The notes below the pieces were generated by a model. That model was not told the DNA's origin. It did no database searches and saw nothing but the letters and a program-made list of their open reading frames with translations. A stretch of 64,000 nucleotides of DNA. Source: an uncultured Chitinophagaceae bacterium (lineage in GTDB: Bacteria; Bacteroidota; Bacteroidia; Chitinophagales; Chitinophagaceae). The translations under genes were made by a program, and so were the position numbers. Location: NCBI GenBank assembly GCA_937958995.1, contig CALGAP010000021.1, positions 8,072-72,071 on the forward strand, read 5' to 3'. Shown piece by piece: positions 43,448 to 50,613 of this stretch; position 1 is the first letter of the stretch, and every line of letters starts with the position of its first letter.

Positions 43448-44884
43448 CTATAAATCATTCTTGATATGTAAAAATAGTCCGTTTTGTCCTAATTGATTGA
43501 AGCTATAGTCAATGCGCAGGATCAGGTCGTAGAAGGTGACGATGTCAACGCCGAAGCCCGCGGTACATAATGGACGGTTAACCAGCGAATTGTCATTAAA
43601 GGATTTATTATAGGCATAGCCCAGGTCGGCGAAGGTGCGCGCATATATGCGAAATGGAATCTTGTCGTGGCTGGTTGATTTCAGGAAGGTGGGAACAGAA
43701 AAACGTACCAGCTCGCGACGGTAGGTTTGGCGCGACATAAACGCGGCTGTTCCATCAATCACATATTTTTCCAGGCCGCGCAGGTATAAAGTACCATAGC
43801 CGAATAAGCGATGATTGACGAAAGGCTGATCAAACGGCAATCGCAATACGCCATAAGCCTGGAAGCTGAGGTAATTTTTCTTCGACAATTCCCATGCTTT
43901 CGTAAAACTGCCACTGAGTTCCCACAGGTTCATATCCTTGTTGAAACCGCGCTTCACAAAAGAAGCTTCACCCATCCATCCCTTCAGGGGAAAATGAACA
44001 TAGTCCACTTTCACATAATTCACCTTGTAAGATATTTCAGGATAGGTGATTGAGCTTTTGCCGCCCGACAAATAATGCGGATTCAGATTAATGATGGCGG
44101 TATCAACACGAACATTGGTCACCGCAAAACGCACGCTGTTGAACGTGCGCAGGCCGGGGCGATACAACCAGTCGGCATGCGCCGTCCATTGCCGCAATCC
44201 AAAACCTAAACTATCGACAAATACCTGCTGGTTATCGACGGTTTTATAGTTTACTTCTTTATTGGAAGAATACATGAAGCCGAAGCGGTAACCATGTTTC
44301 AATGACCGGTCGGCAAAAGGTTGCTCGTACTGAAATTGTATCTGCCTGGTATAACCCGTGATCAGCCACATCCGAAGTTTATCATTTCTGCCGCTGAAGT
44401 TGTGATGTGTGAATTTGAAACCGTAATTCAACCTGTCAATTCCATAGCCTTGTTTGGCCCATTCGGCCAGGTTGCGGTCAACTGGTTTGATGTATGGAAT
44501 GGGGAAAATATACCAGCGCTCTTTCACGCTGATCAATACATCCACATGATAGCCGCGAAATGATTTGAGTGAAACAACTACTTCGTTGAAGAGACCGGTA
44601 TTGAACAATTGTTGTCTGGCTATTTCAAAACCATCCACCAGGTCGGTGAGATAAATTGAGTCGCCCGTTTTGAAGGGCAATTCTCTCTGGATGATATATG
44701 CTTTTGTATGCTTGTTGCCTTCTACGTAGATCTCACCCATCACGAAGGGTGTGGAATAGTACTGGTTAAACACCACTGGCCTGGAAGCTGCTTCAGAAGT
44801 GTCAGCGGCAAATGGCTGCGCCTGCACAAGGGCACTCCACCACAATATCGCTGCAATACAGTAGTATTTTTTTCCCATCCCCAT
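43448..44884 (-). CDS. Omp85-superfamily outer-membrane protein (single POTRA plus barrel)
   Basis: Protein of 478 residues with a signal peptide (KKYYCIAAILWWSALVQA). One POTRA-like domain follows at about residues 45-125 (MGEIYVEGNKHTKAYIIQREL, LFNEVVVSLKSFRG). A beta-barrel continues to the C-terminus (LRIDYSFNQLGQNGLFLHI). It is much shorter than BamA and lacks its five POTRA domains. It may be a Bacteroidota-specific assembly or export barrel. It lies 83 bases from the CBS-domain gene and 26 bases before nadK. Confidence 0.78.
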   Translation of the reverse strand: MGMGKKYYCIAAILWWSALVQAQPFAADTSEAASRPVVFNQYYSTPFVMGEIYVEGNKHTKAYIIQRELPFKTGDSIYLTDLVDGFEIARQQLFNTGLFNEVVVSLKSFRGYHVDVLISVKERWYIFPIPYIKPVDRNLAEWAKQGYGIDRLNYGFKFTHHNFSGRNDKLRMWLITGYTRQIQFQYEQPFADRSLKHGYRFGFMYSSNKEVNYKTVDNQQVFVDSLGFGLRQWTAHADWLYRPGLRTFNSVRFAVTNVRVDTAIINLNPHYLSGGKSSITYPEISYKVNYVKVDYVHFPLKGWMGEASFVKRGFNKDMNLWELSGSFTKAWELSKKNYLSFQAYGVLRLPFDQPFVNHRLFGYGTLYLRGLEKYVIDGTAAFMSRQTYRRELVRFSVPTFLKSTSHDKIPFRIYARTFADLGYAYNKSFNDNSLVNRPLCTAGFGVDIVTFYDLILRIDYSFNQLGQNGLFLHIKNDL

Positions 44885-44967
44885 GCGGCCAAGCTATCGC
44901 TTTGCTTTGTGTTGGTTTTAATTTTTGGTAATGTAGGCTTTACGCGTAATCCGGCCAAATGTTACAC

Positions 44968-45627
44968 TCAGATATTCAGGTAATTCATCAGGTGATCGTA
45001 ATTACTCTTCAGTTCGTTAACATAAAGCTCTTCGCCAAAATAATATTTTACCTGGTAATCATACCGCTGGAATGTGGCTACTATGTCTGAAATTTCGAAC
45101 TTATTGATCTTAAGCGTAACCAGGAATGAGCTTGTGTTATTGTCCCAATAGGTATTAAGCTGGGTTATTTGTGCATCGTTGGTTTCAACTAATTTGCTCA
45201 GCTCAGAAAATGAAAAATTTCGTTGTTCCATTTCCAGCACTATCACACCGCCAGGTTCGCTGGCACCGGTGATCTTACCCAGTTCCCGAAGCAATGTTTC
45301 GCCGGGAATTACCCCGATGAACTCATTGTCTTTATCAATCACCGGAACTATCGAAAGGTTATAATCATTAACCGTTTGAACAGATTCTATAAAATGCGTG
45401 CCCGCATTGACGGCCACCCTGGAAAAATGGGTGTCGATCGATTTCAGCGTTGCATTTTCATCCACATTCATCAGGTCGTCTTCAAAAACGAGACCAAGGT
45501 ATTTTTCATTGGCCACCACGGGCAGCTGGCTTACGTGAAACTCCGACATCAATTCCAGTGCCTGCGACACCTGGTCTTCCAGGGTCAGCGTGGGAATAGT
45601 AGAAGATATTAATTCTTTGTTTAGCAC
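44968..45627 (-). CDS. CBS domain-containing protein
   Basis: Protein of 219 residues with a tandem CBS pair (about residues 8-60 and 75-130) that could bind adenine nucleotides. A C-terminal ACT-like or regulatory segment follows (GGVIVLEMEQRNFSFSELSK, then SSFLVTLKINKFEISDIVATF). The start is GTG at 45627. Such proteins sense energy state and often control a neighbouring enzyme; no partner is evident. It is transcribed in the minus-strand block before the Omp85-like gene and is preceded by the inverted repeat at 45678-45701. Confidence 0.85.
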   Translation of the reverse strand: MLNKELISSTIPTLTLEDQVSQALELMSEFHVSQLPVVANEKYLGLVFEDDLMNVDENATLKSIDTHFSRVAVNAGTHFIESVQTVNDYNLSIVPVIDKDNEFIGVIPGETLLRELGKITGASEPGGVIVLEMEQRNFSFSELSKLVETNDAQITQLNTYWDNNTSSFLVTLKINKFEISDIVATFQRYDYQVKYYFGEELYVNELKSNYDHLMNYLNI

Positions 45628-45677
45628 TGGTCAGAGTTTTGCCGGTTAATATTAAAATACGTTGATTTACCCATACC

Positions 45678-45701
45678 GGTTTATTGACTATGCAATAAAC
45701 C
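45678..45701. promoter_or_regulatory. perfect 9-bp inverted repeat upstream of CBS gene
   Basis: GGTTTATTG (45678-45686) and CAATAAACC (45693-45701) are perfect inverse complements separated by ACTATG. The site is 51 bases upstream of the CBS gene start and 80 bases past the hydrolase stop. No T-run follows, so an operator or RNA structure is more likely than a terminator. Confidence 0.4.
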
Positions 45702-45781
45702 AACCAGTATCTGGCAAGCAGGTAGCCTGGTAATTTACATGCGGTTGTTCAAGGTTATACAAGGCATTTAGACGGCTCAAT

Positions 45782-46558
45782 TCAAGCGACCGCTGCAGGT
45801 GCATTCAATTTTGTCAAAAATTTATGAAGGACGCGGTTAAATTCTTCCGGTACCTCCATCATGGGCGCGTGTCCACATTTATCAATAAAATGCAGTTCAC
45901 TGTTAGGTATCAGCCGCTGAAATTCCCGACCCACAAAAGGAGGGGTAATAGCGTCGTTATTTCCCCATATCAATAACGTGGGCTGCTTTATCTGATTGAG
46001 TTCTTCGCCCAGATTATTTCTGATAGCGCTCTTGGCCAGCGCAATTATTTTAATGGCTTTCAAACGGTTATTCACCGTTTCATATACCTCGTCCACCAGT
46101 TCCTTGGTAGCTATACGGGGATCATAGAATGTGAGCTCTGTCTTTTTCTTGATATAATCGTAGTCTCCCCTTTTGGGATACGTATCGCCCATACCATTTT
46201 CAAAAAGACCCGAACTGCCTGTCAGTATCAGCGATTTGATGCGCTCAGGCTGCTTCAGCACGTGCAGAATGGCCACATGACCACCCAGCGAATTGCCCAG
46301 CAGGTGCACATTCTGATAATTGCGATGCTCTATAAACTTATGAACGAATTTCTGGAGGCCGCCCACGGAAGTATGCAACAGGTCGAGGTCAAGCAAAGGA
46401 AGCATGGGCACCACCACTTTGTTGTGATGGCGGAAATATTTGATCAGTTCATCGAAGTTGCTCAATGCACCGAATAGTCCATGTAATAAAATTAACGGCT
46501 CACCTTCGCCTTCTTCAATAAACTTAAATTTTTCCGATTGTTTGATCTCGAAATCCAT
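45782..46558 (-). CDS. alpha/beta hydrolase
   Basis: Single-domain alpha/beta-fold hydrolase of 258 residues. The nucleophile elbow GNSLGG contains the catalytic Ser near residue 88. The oxyanion region is LILLHGLFGA. The acid is in LLIWGNNDAITP and the catalytic His is in DKCGHAPMMEVPEEF. It resembles MhpC- or RutD-like carbon-carbon or ester hydrolases, but the substrate is unknown. No signal peptide is seen. It lies alone, flanked by perfect inverted repeats at 45678 and 46599. Confidence 0.9.
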   Translation of the reverse strand: MDFEIKQSEKFKFIEEGEGEPLILLHGLFGALSNFDELIKYFRHHNKVVVPMLPLLDLDLLHTSVGGLQKFVHKFIEHRNYQNVHLLGNSLGGHVAILHVLKQPERIKSLILTGSSGLFENGMGDTYPKRGDYDYIKKKTELTFYDPRIATKELVDEVYETVNNRLKAIKIIALAKSAIRNNLGEELNQIKQPTLLIWGNNDAITPPFVGREFQRLIPNSELHFIDKCGHAPMMEVPEEFNRVLHKFLTKLNAPAAVA

Positions 46559-46598
46559 CAGTTTGTTTCACTCAATTAATCGCTAAAATAATCATTTA

Positions 46599-46630
46599 CA
46601 GCAAATATTATAGTCTTACTGTATTTGCTG
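46599..46630. promoter_or_regulatory. perfect 9-bp inverted repeat upstream of hydrolase gene
   Basis: CAGCAAATA (46599-46607) and TATTTGCTG (46622-46630) are perfect inverse complements with a 14-base spacer. The site lies 41-72 bases upstream of the hydrolase start. The shape fits a dimeric repressor site, but no regulator can be named. Confidence 0.4.
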
Positions 46631-46698
46631 CAGAAATTAACTGTAAGCTACTGATTTTTTGTTTGCCCTGTACCGTGAACACCTGCCGGCAACCCCAT

Positions 46699-47238
46699 TC
46701 AGGGCGCTGCCCGGTGAGCTTTGCGTTCAAAAAATTGTTCCAGCTCGCTAAACATATCTTTGAAAACAGGAATCAAAGATCCGATAGCATCGATAGCCCA
46801 GGGCCCCCAGGGACGAACCACTGCGTAAGTCACAGACGCATCGAGCGTGTCTTTACTCACCAGGTTGATCTGCTCCGCATAAAACAGCAACACACTGAAG
46901 CTCACAATATACATCAGCACATACAAAATTATTCCACCCAGCTTGTTTACCCATCCCAGCAAAGTCCATTCAACCGCTTTTTCAATCAGATTGGCCAGCA
47001 ATCTAATCAATATAACCACAACGAGAAATACCAGCAAAAATGATATCACCGGCCACCATTGTGCTGAAATATTTACTGAATCTTTGAAGTAATCGGCCAC
47101 CACCACGCTCAGTTTCATCGCCGCAGCAATGCCAACAATAAATGCGATTATAGAAAAAATGGCAACGATCAGGCCACGCCGCAAACCTTTTATGATGGCC
47201 GAGATGACCAGGATGCCCACTATGATGTCGATCATCAT
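46699..47238 (-). CDS. CvpA family membrane protein
   Basis: Four-helix inner-membrane protein of 179 residues (helices at about 2-20, 25-45, 64-85 and 103-125) with the CvpA opening MIDIIVGILVISAIIKGLRRG. E. coli CvpA is tied to colicin V production and outer-membrane and bile stress resistance. The first Met overlaps the stop of yqeY by 4 bases (ATGA), implying translational coupling. The C-terminal 30 residues are soluble. Confidence 0.87.
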   Translation of the reverse strand: MMIDIIVGILVISAIIKGLRRGLIVAIFSIIAFIVGIAAAMKLSVVVADYFKDSVNISAQWWPVISFLLVFLVVVILIRLLANLIEKAVEWTLLGWVNKLGGIILYVLMYIVSFSVLLFYAEQINLVSKDTLDASVTYAVVRPWGPWAIDAIGSLIPVFKDMFSELEQFFERKAHRAAP

Positions 47239-47687
47239 TTGGCCAACAATTCTTTCACTACCGCACTGATCGCCTTGCCATCGGCTTGTCCGGCCAGTTG
47301 TTTGGTAGCCACACCCATTACTTTACCCATATCAGCGGGTGATGACGCGCCCACTTCTGCAATGATCTTTTGCAAAATAGTTTTCAGTTCTTCCTGGCTG
47401 AGTTGTTTGGGCAAAAACTTTTCTATCACTTCAATTTCTTCTTGTTCTTTCTGAGCCAGGTCGGCGCGGTTTTGCTGCTGGTAAATTTCCAGCGAATCTT
47501 TGCGCTGCTTCACCAGTTTCTGCAACAGTTTGATCTCAGCATCTTCAGTTAATTCACCAGTGGCGCCTTCAGCTGTTTTTGCCAGCAATATGGCGCTTTT
47601 AATGGCGCGCAATGCACGCATGGCTTTTTCATCTTTAGCCTTCATGGCGGTTTTCAGCTCGTCCATGATTTTTTGCTCAAGGCTCAT
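47235..47687 (-). CDS. GatB/YqeY domain-containing protein
   Basis: Helical protein of 150 residues in the YqeY family, related to the C-terminal tRNA-binding domain of GatB. Characteristic segments are MRALRAIKSAILLAKT, EIEVIEKFLPKQLSQEEL and GKVMGVATKQLAGQADGKAI. The family is tied to tRNA amidotransferase-type interactions, but its role as a free protein is unclear. It is translationally coupled to cvpA and lies 18 bases after gldC, so gldC-yqeY-cvpA is probably one operon. Confidence 0.92.
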   Translation of the reverse strand: MSLEQKIMDELKTAMKAKDEKAMRALRAIKSAILLAKTAEGATGELTEDAEIKLLQKLVKQRKDSLEIYQQQNRADLAQKEQEEIEVIEKFLPKQLSQEELKTILQKIIAEVGASSPADMGKVMGVATKQLAGQADGKAISAVVKELLAK

Positions 47688-47705
47688 AACTGTATTTTTT
47701 ATCGG

Positions 47706-48056
47706 TCATTGTTTCTGTTGCTTCTGCTGCTCGGCCTCGCGGAATTTTTTATAAAATTCAACCGCGAAGTTTTTGATGTCATGCACCAGGGCATGCTGAT
47801 GGGTGGCCCTGTCGAGCGTATCGGCCATGGTCATAAAAGTCTGGTAAAAGAAATCGCCCATTTCGTCTACCATCATATCCTTTGTCCAAAGGTCCACCCG
47901 CAGGGCGGTCTTTTCGGCCCCATCCCAAAGAGACAGCATCATGGCCTTGGCTTTTTTTTCTGAATCCACAGTACTTTCTGTAGCCTGCCAGAGTATCTGG
48001 TCGGGTACGCGTTTTTCGTCAAGAACGACATCGATGGTTATGGTTGATTTTGTCAT
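47706..48056 (-). CDS. gldC: gliding motility protein GldC
   Basis: Cytoplasmic protein of 116 residues with GldC-family content: STITIDVVLDEKRVPDQILW, SLWDGAEKTALRVDLWTKDM and MVDEMGDFFYQTF. GldC is required for full gliding in Flavobacterium, though its biochemical role is not known. It begins a short operon with yqeY and cvpA. The -7 box is at 48099-48106 with a leader of about 38 bases. Confidence 0.9.
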   Translation of the reverse strand: MTKSTITIDVVLDEKRVPDQILWQATESTVDSEKKAKAMMLSLWDGAEKTALRVDLWTKDMMVDEMGDFFYQTFMTMADTLDRATHQHALVHDIKNFAVEFYKKFREAEQQKQQKQ

Positions 48057-48395
48057 AAAAGGGCCTGGAAACCAGTTATTTTGTTATGAGAATGGCAACA
48101 AAAGTACGTTGGATTAGTGGTTTATAATACAGGTACGTGCGTAGTTTCCCGTATAAATAACACAAAATTGCGATCGCTCACACCACTATGGCAATGCGAG
48201 CGTTAGGGCTCTGATCATTATCTGGCCTGCATTTCATCAAAGTGCAGCCCGATGTGGAAAATACTATCCGGCAATATCGGGTAAAAACCCTTTGCCCGGG
48301 GTATTCTCATTATTTAATTTTGAAATATAGTGTAGGGCGGCCCCGGTGGGCGCCAACGATGTGTCCGAATCCCAATCTTAATCAATTCAGTACCT
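48057..48395. other. 339-base divergent intergenic region
   Basis: Separates gldC (minus) from the T9SS cargo gene (plus). It contains the gldC -7 box TACTTTTG at 48099-48106 (minus). A short GC-rich stretch around 48337-48354 (GGGCGGCCCCGG) precedes the cargo gene, which has no clear TAnnTTTG box. I see no ORF or named RNA here. Confidence 0.5.
48099..48106 (-). promoter_or_regulatory. -7 box TACTTTTG of gldC operon promoter
   Basis: Minus-strand match to TAnnTTTG about 43 bases upstream of the gldC ATG at 48056. Confidence 0.5.
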
Positions 48396-49586
48396 ATGAA
48401 ACAAATTCTACTCCAGTATGCTGCCATACTTCTATTGCCGGCAGCGCTCAGTATTCCCCAAAAAGGTATGGGACAGTGTTTGTGCGAAGGAGGCGTTACT
48501 CCGGATTCAGTGGTGCAAGTGCTGAATTTTGATTCCATTACCCAGGTCAATACTACCGTTACTTTCAACCAGTTTAATCCCAGCACAGGCACGCTTCAAT
48601 GCTTCAAGCTCGCTGCTACGGTTACCACCGTGCTCGAGTTTGACCTGTACAACAAGGAAAATTTTGAAGATACCTACCTGTTCGAATCGTTCAGGCGCTC
48701 GCGTTTCGGTGGGCCCAACGGCTTCTCCATGAGCGATAACTCACCTACCACGGAGTATGGCCCTTACGACCTCGCCCCGGTCGATCCCGTGGGCACAGAC
48801 GACGAAGTGCATATAGGGCCCGACACGGTGTTTAACGGGCTTTACCGCGAAGCCTTCGGTACCGCCTCAGGAGCCTACCTGGGCACAGGTACCGTAAGTT
48901 TCGACTACCTGAACACTTCCACTACCACCCTGCTGGATGGCAGCAGTAACTACGACCTCTTTGTTCGTGGTTATACCCGCATGAACGTACGGCTGGTGTA
49001 CTACTGGTGCCCCTCCGTCATTCTTGCTTCCAATATCAAGAATTTCGCTGCCATAAAAGATAATAACCGCATTACCCTTTCGTGGCTCATCGAAAATGAA
49101 GAAGCCAACAGCCAGTACGAACTGCAGGTGAGCAGTAATGGCCGCCAGTTTGCACCCATCAATACTTTTATATCGAAGGCCAATGCTGCCAGCACGGCTT
49201 ATCAATACCAGTATACACCCGAGCAGGCATCTGCCGGTAAACTGTATTTCCGCATTAAGTACGTTAACGCTGCCGGCAAAGTAAGCTACTCCGTAGTGCG
49301 GTTTGTCGCCGCAGGCAATGATGGCAAGCCCGGCACTATTACGGTATATCCCAACCCCGTAAAAGGGCAGGTGTCTGTTCAGTTTGGCAAGGTATTGAAC
49401 GGCAACTATAAGGTGGAACTCTTCAGTATTTCAGGCCAGGCCGTCTACCAGAAGGTTCACCGCATGAACAATACCAACAGCATTTTATTCGACATTCCTT
49501 CTACCCTTCCGGGCATCTATTACCTCCGCGCCAGCAATACAGAGGGCGGGGATGTGTTTAGCTCGAAGATTACGGTGCAGCGCTAA
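48396..49586 (+). CDS. T9SS cargo protein with choice-of-anchor E-like domain and type A sorting domain
   Basis: Protein of 396 residues with an export signal (KQILLQYAAILLLPAALS). A beta-sandwich with the choice-of-anchor E layout follows at about residues 30-215 (VVQVLNFDSITQVNTTVTF). A fibronectin-like or Ig-like segment comes next (about 220-310, ITLSWLIENEEANSQYELQV). The C-terminal type A T9SS sorting domain (about 320-396) has ITVYPNPVKGQVSVQF, YKVELFSISGQ, and GIYYLRASN. It should be exported by the Sec pathway, then moved across the outer membrane by T9SS and attached to the surface. No catalytic site is seen; an adhesive or structural role is likely. Confidence 0.85.
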   Translation: MKQILLQYAAILLLPAALSIPQKGMGQCLCEGGVTPDSVVQVLNFDSITQVNTTVTFNQFNPSTGTLQCFKLAATVTTVLEFDLYNKENFEDTYLFESFRRSRFGGPNGFSMSDNSPTTEYGPYDLAPVDPVGTDDEVHIGPDTVFNGLYREAFGTASGAYLGTGTVSFDYLNTSTTTLLDGSSNYDLFVRGYTRMNVRLVYYWCPSVILASNIKNFAAIKDNNRITLSWLIENEEANSQYELQVSSNGRQFAPINTFISKANAASTAYQYQYTPEQASAGKLYFRIKYVNAAGKVSYSVVRFVAAGNDGKPGTITVYPNPVKGQVSVQFGKVLNGNYKVELFSISGQAVYQKVHRMNNTNSILFDIPSTLPGIYYLRASNTEGGDVFSSKITVQR

Positions 49587-49698
49587 CGCCGGTTTCGGGT
49601 TTGAGGTTCGGGGTTTGGGGTTGCATGTCGGGTGGATGCCGCGATTAAATGATCGCTGCCACATTTGAAAAGCCCGAAACCCCAAACCCGAAACTTTT
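49587..49698. repeat. interspersed repeat, family B copy 3
   Basis: The 112 bases after the T9SS gene stop hold TTTCGGGTTTGAGG-like words, with a left arm (about 49591-49625) and a right arm (about 49673-49694). The core TGTCGGGTGGATGCCG is at 49626-49641. After the core, the sequence follows copy 2 in position (TGCCGCGAT then CGCTGC). It ends 4 bases before the DUF4290 -7 box. Confidence 0.75.
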
Positions 49699-49702
49699 TT
49701 GC

Positions 49703-49710
49703 TACTTTTG
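49703..49710 (+). promoter_or_regulatory. -7 box TACTTTTG of DUF4290 gene promoter
   Basis: Consensus TAnnTTTG ending 4 bases before the ATG at 49715, predicting a leaderless or nearly leaderless mRNA. Confidence 0.65.
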
Positions 49711-49714
49711 CCCA

Positions 49715-50437
49715 ATGACCGAAAATCAAGGAGCTATTGCGAATATGGAGTACAATACTACCAGGAACCACCTGGTCATGCGAGAATACGGAAGGCATAT
49801 TCAAAAAATGATTGAATACCTGTTGACGATAGAAGACAAAGAGAAGCGTCAGCGTAATGCCTATGCCGTTATTGAATTAATGGGTTTTCTGAACCCGCAC
49901 TTAAAGAACGTTGAAGATTTCCGCCATAAATTATGGGATCACTTGTTCTTGATCTCCGATTTCAAACTCGATGTGGAATCTCCTTATCCCATTCCTACAA
50001 GGGAAACACTGCGCGCGAAACCCGATCCGCTTCCTTACCCCAAGCGCTACCCGAAATATTCTCACCTGGGCAAAAACCTGGAGCTGGTGATCGAAAAAGC
50101 GTTGAAGGAAGAAAATCCCGACAAACGACAGGGCTTTGCCAATGCGGTGGCCTACTATATGAAACTGGCTTATAACAACTGGCACAAGGAAACCGTGCAC
50201 GACGACGCTATTCAAAGCGAGTTGAGCTCCATCACCAATGGCCAGCTTACATTTACCAATACGCCTTTTGTGCGCCAGCACAGGTCGGAAGGCCGTGAAG
50301 GTCGCGGCGGCTACGATAATCACCGTGGCAAACGCAGCGGCGGTGGCGGTCAGCGTTTCGACAGGCGCGGTGGCGGTGGCGGCGGCGGCCGCAGCAACGA
50401 TCGCGGAGGCGGAAAATTCAAGAAGCGTTACAAGTAG
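49715..50437 (+). CDS. DUF4290 domain-containing protein with Gly/Arg-rich tail
   Basis: The 240-residue protein carries the DUF4290 domain at about residues 8-185 (YNTTRNHLVMREYGRHIQKM, IELMGFLNPHLKNVEDFRHK). A low-complexity RG/RGG tail occupies about residues 190-240 (RRGGGGGGGRSNDRGGG), which in other proteins binds RNA. The domain is Bacteroidota-specific and of unknown function. The start is fixed by a -7 box 4 bases upstream. A cytoplasmic, RNA-associated role is suggested by the tail only. Confidence 0.85.
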   Translation: MTENQGAIANMEYNTTRNHLVMREYGRHIQKMIEYLLTIEDKEKRQRNAYAVIELMGFLNPHLKNVEDFRHKLWDHLFLISDFKLDVESPYPIPTRETLRAKPDPLPYPKRYPKYSHLGKNLELVIEKALKEENPDKRQGFANAVAYYMKLAYNNWHKETVHDDAIQSELSSITNGQLTFTNTPFVRQHRSEGREGRGGYDNHRGKRSGGGGQRFDRRGGGGGGGRSNDRGGGKFKKRYK

Positions 50438-50440
50438 AAA

Positions 50441-50600
50441 TAACAAATATCAAATATCAGGCACCAAATAAATCCAAAAGACAAATTTCAAATTAGAAAC
50501 GGCTGACGTTTTACTTTTGCAATTTGTTTTTTGTGTTTTATTTGGTTTTGTTTTTTTGAATTTTGAAATTTCCCTTTGATCTCAATCGGTAGTTGCGACA
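50441..50600. repeat. AT-rich word repeat, family E, before murA
   Basis: The 170-base gap before murA is built of CAAATATCAAAT, CCAAATAAA and AAATTTCAAA-type words in the left half and their inverse complements TTTATTTGG and TTTTGAAATTT in the right half. The order of the complementary words is not nested, so a simple long hairpin is not formed. A related stretch occurs at 51930-52012 before gmk. Confidence 0.45.
50512..50519 (+). promoter_or_regulatory. -7 box TACTTTTG of murA promoter
   Basis: Consensus match inside the AT-rich repeat; the leader to the murA ATG at 50614 would be about 90 bases. Confidence 0.45.
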
Positions 50601-50613
50601 TATCTTAACACTT

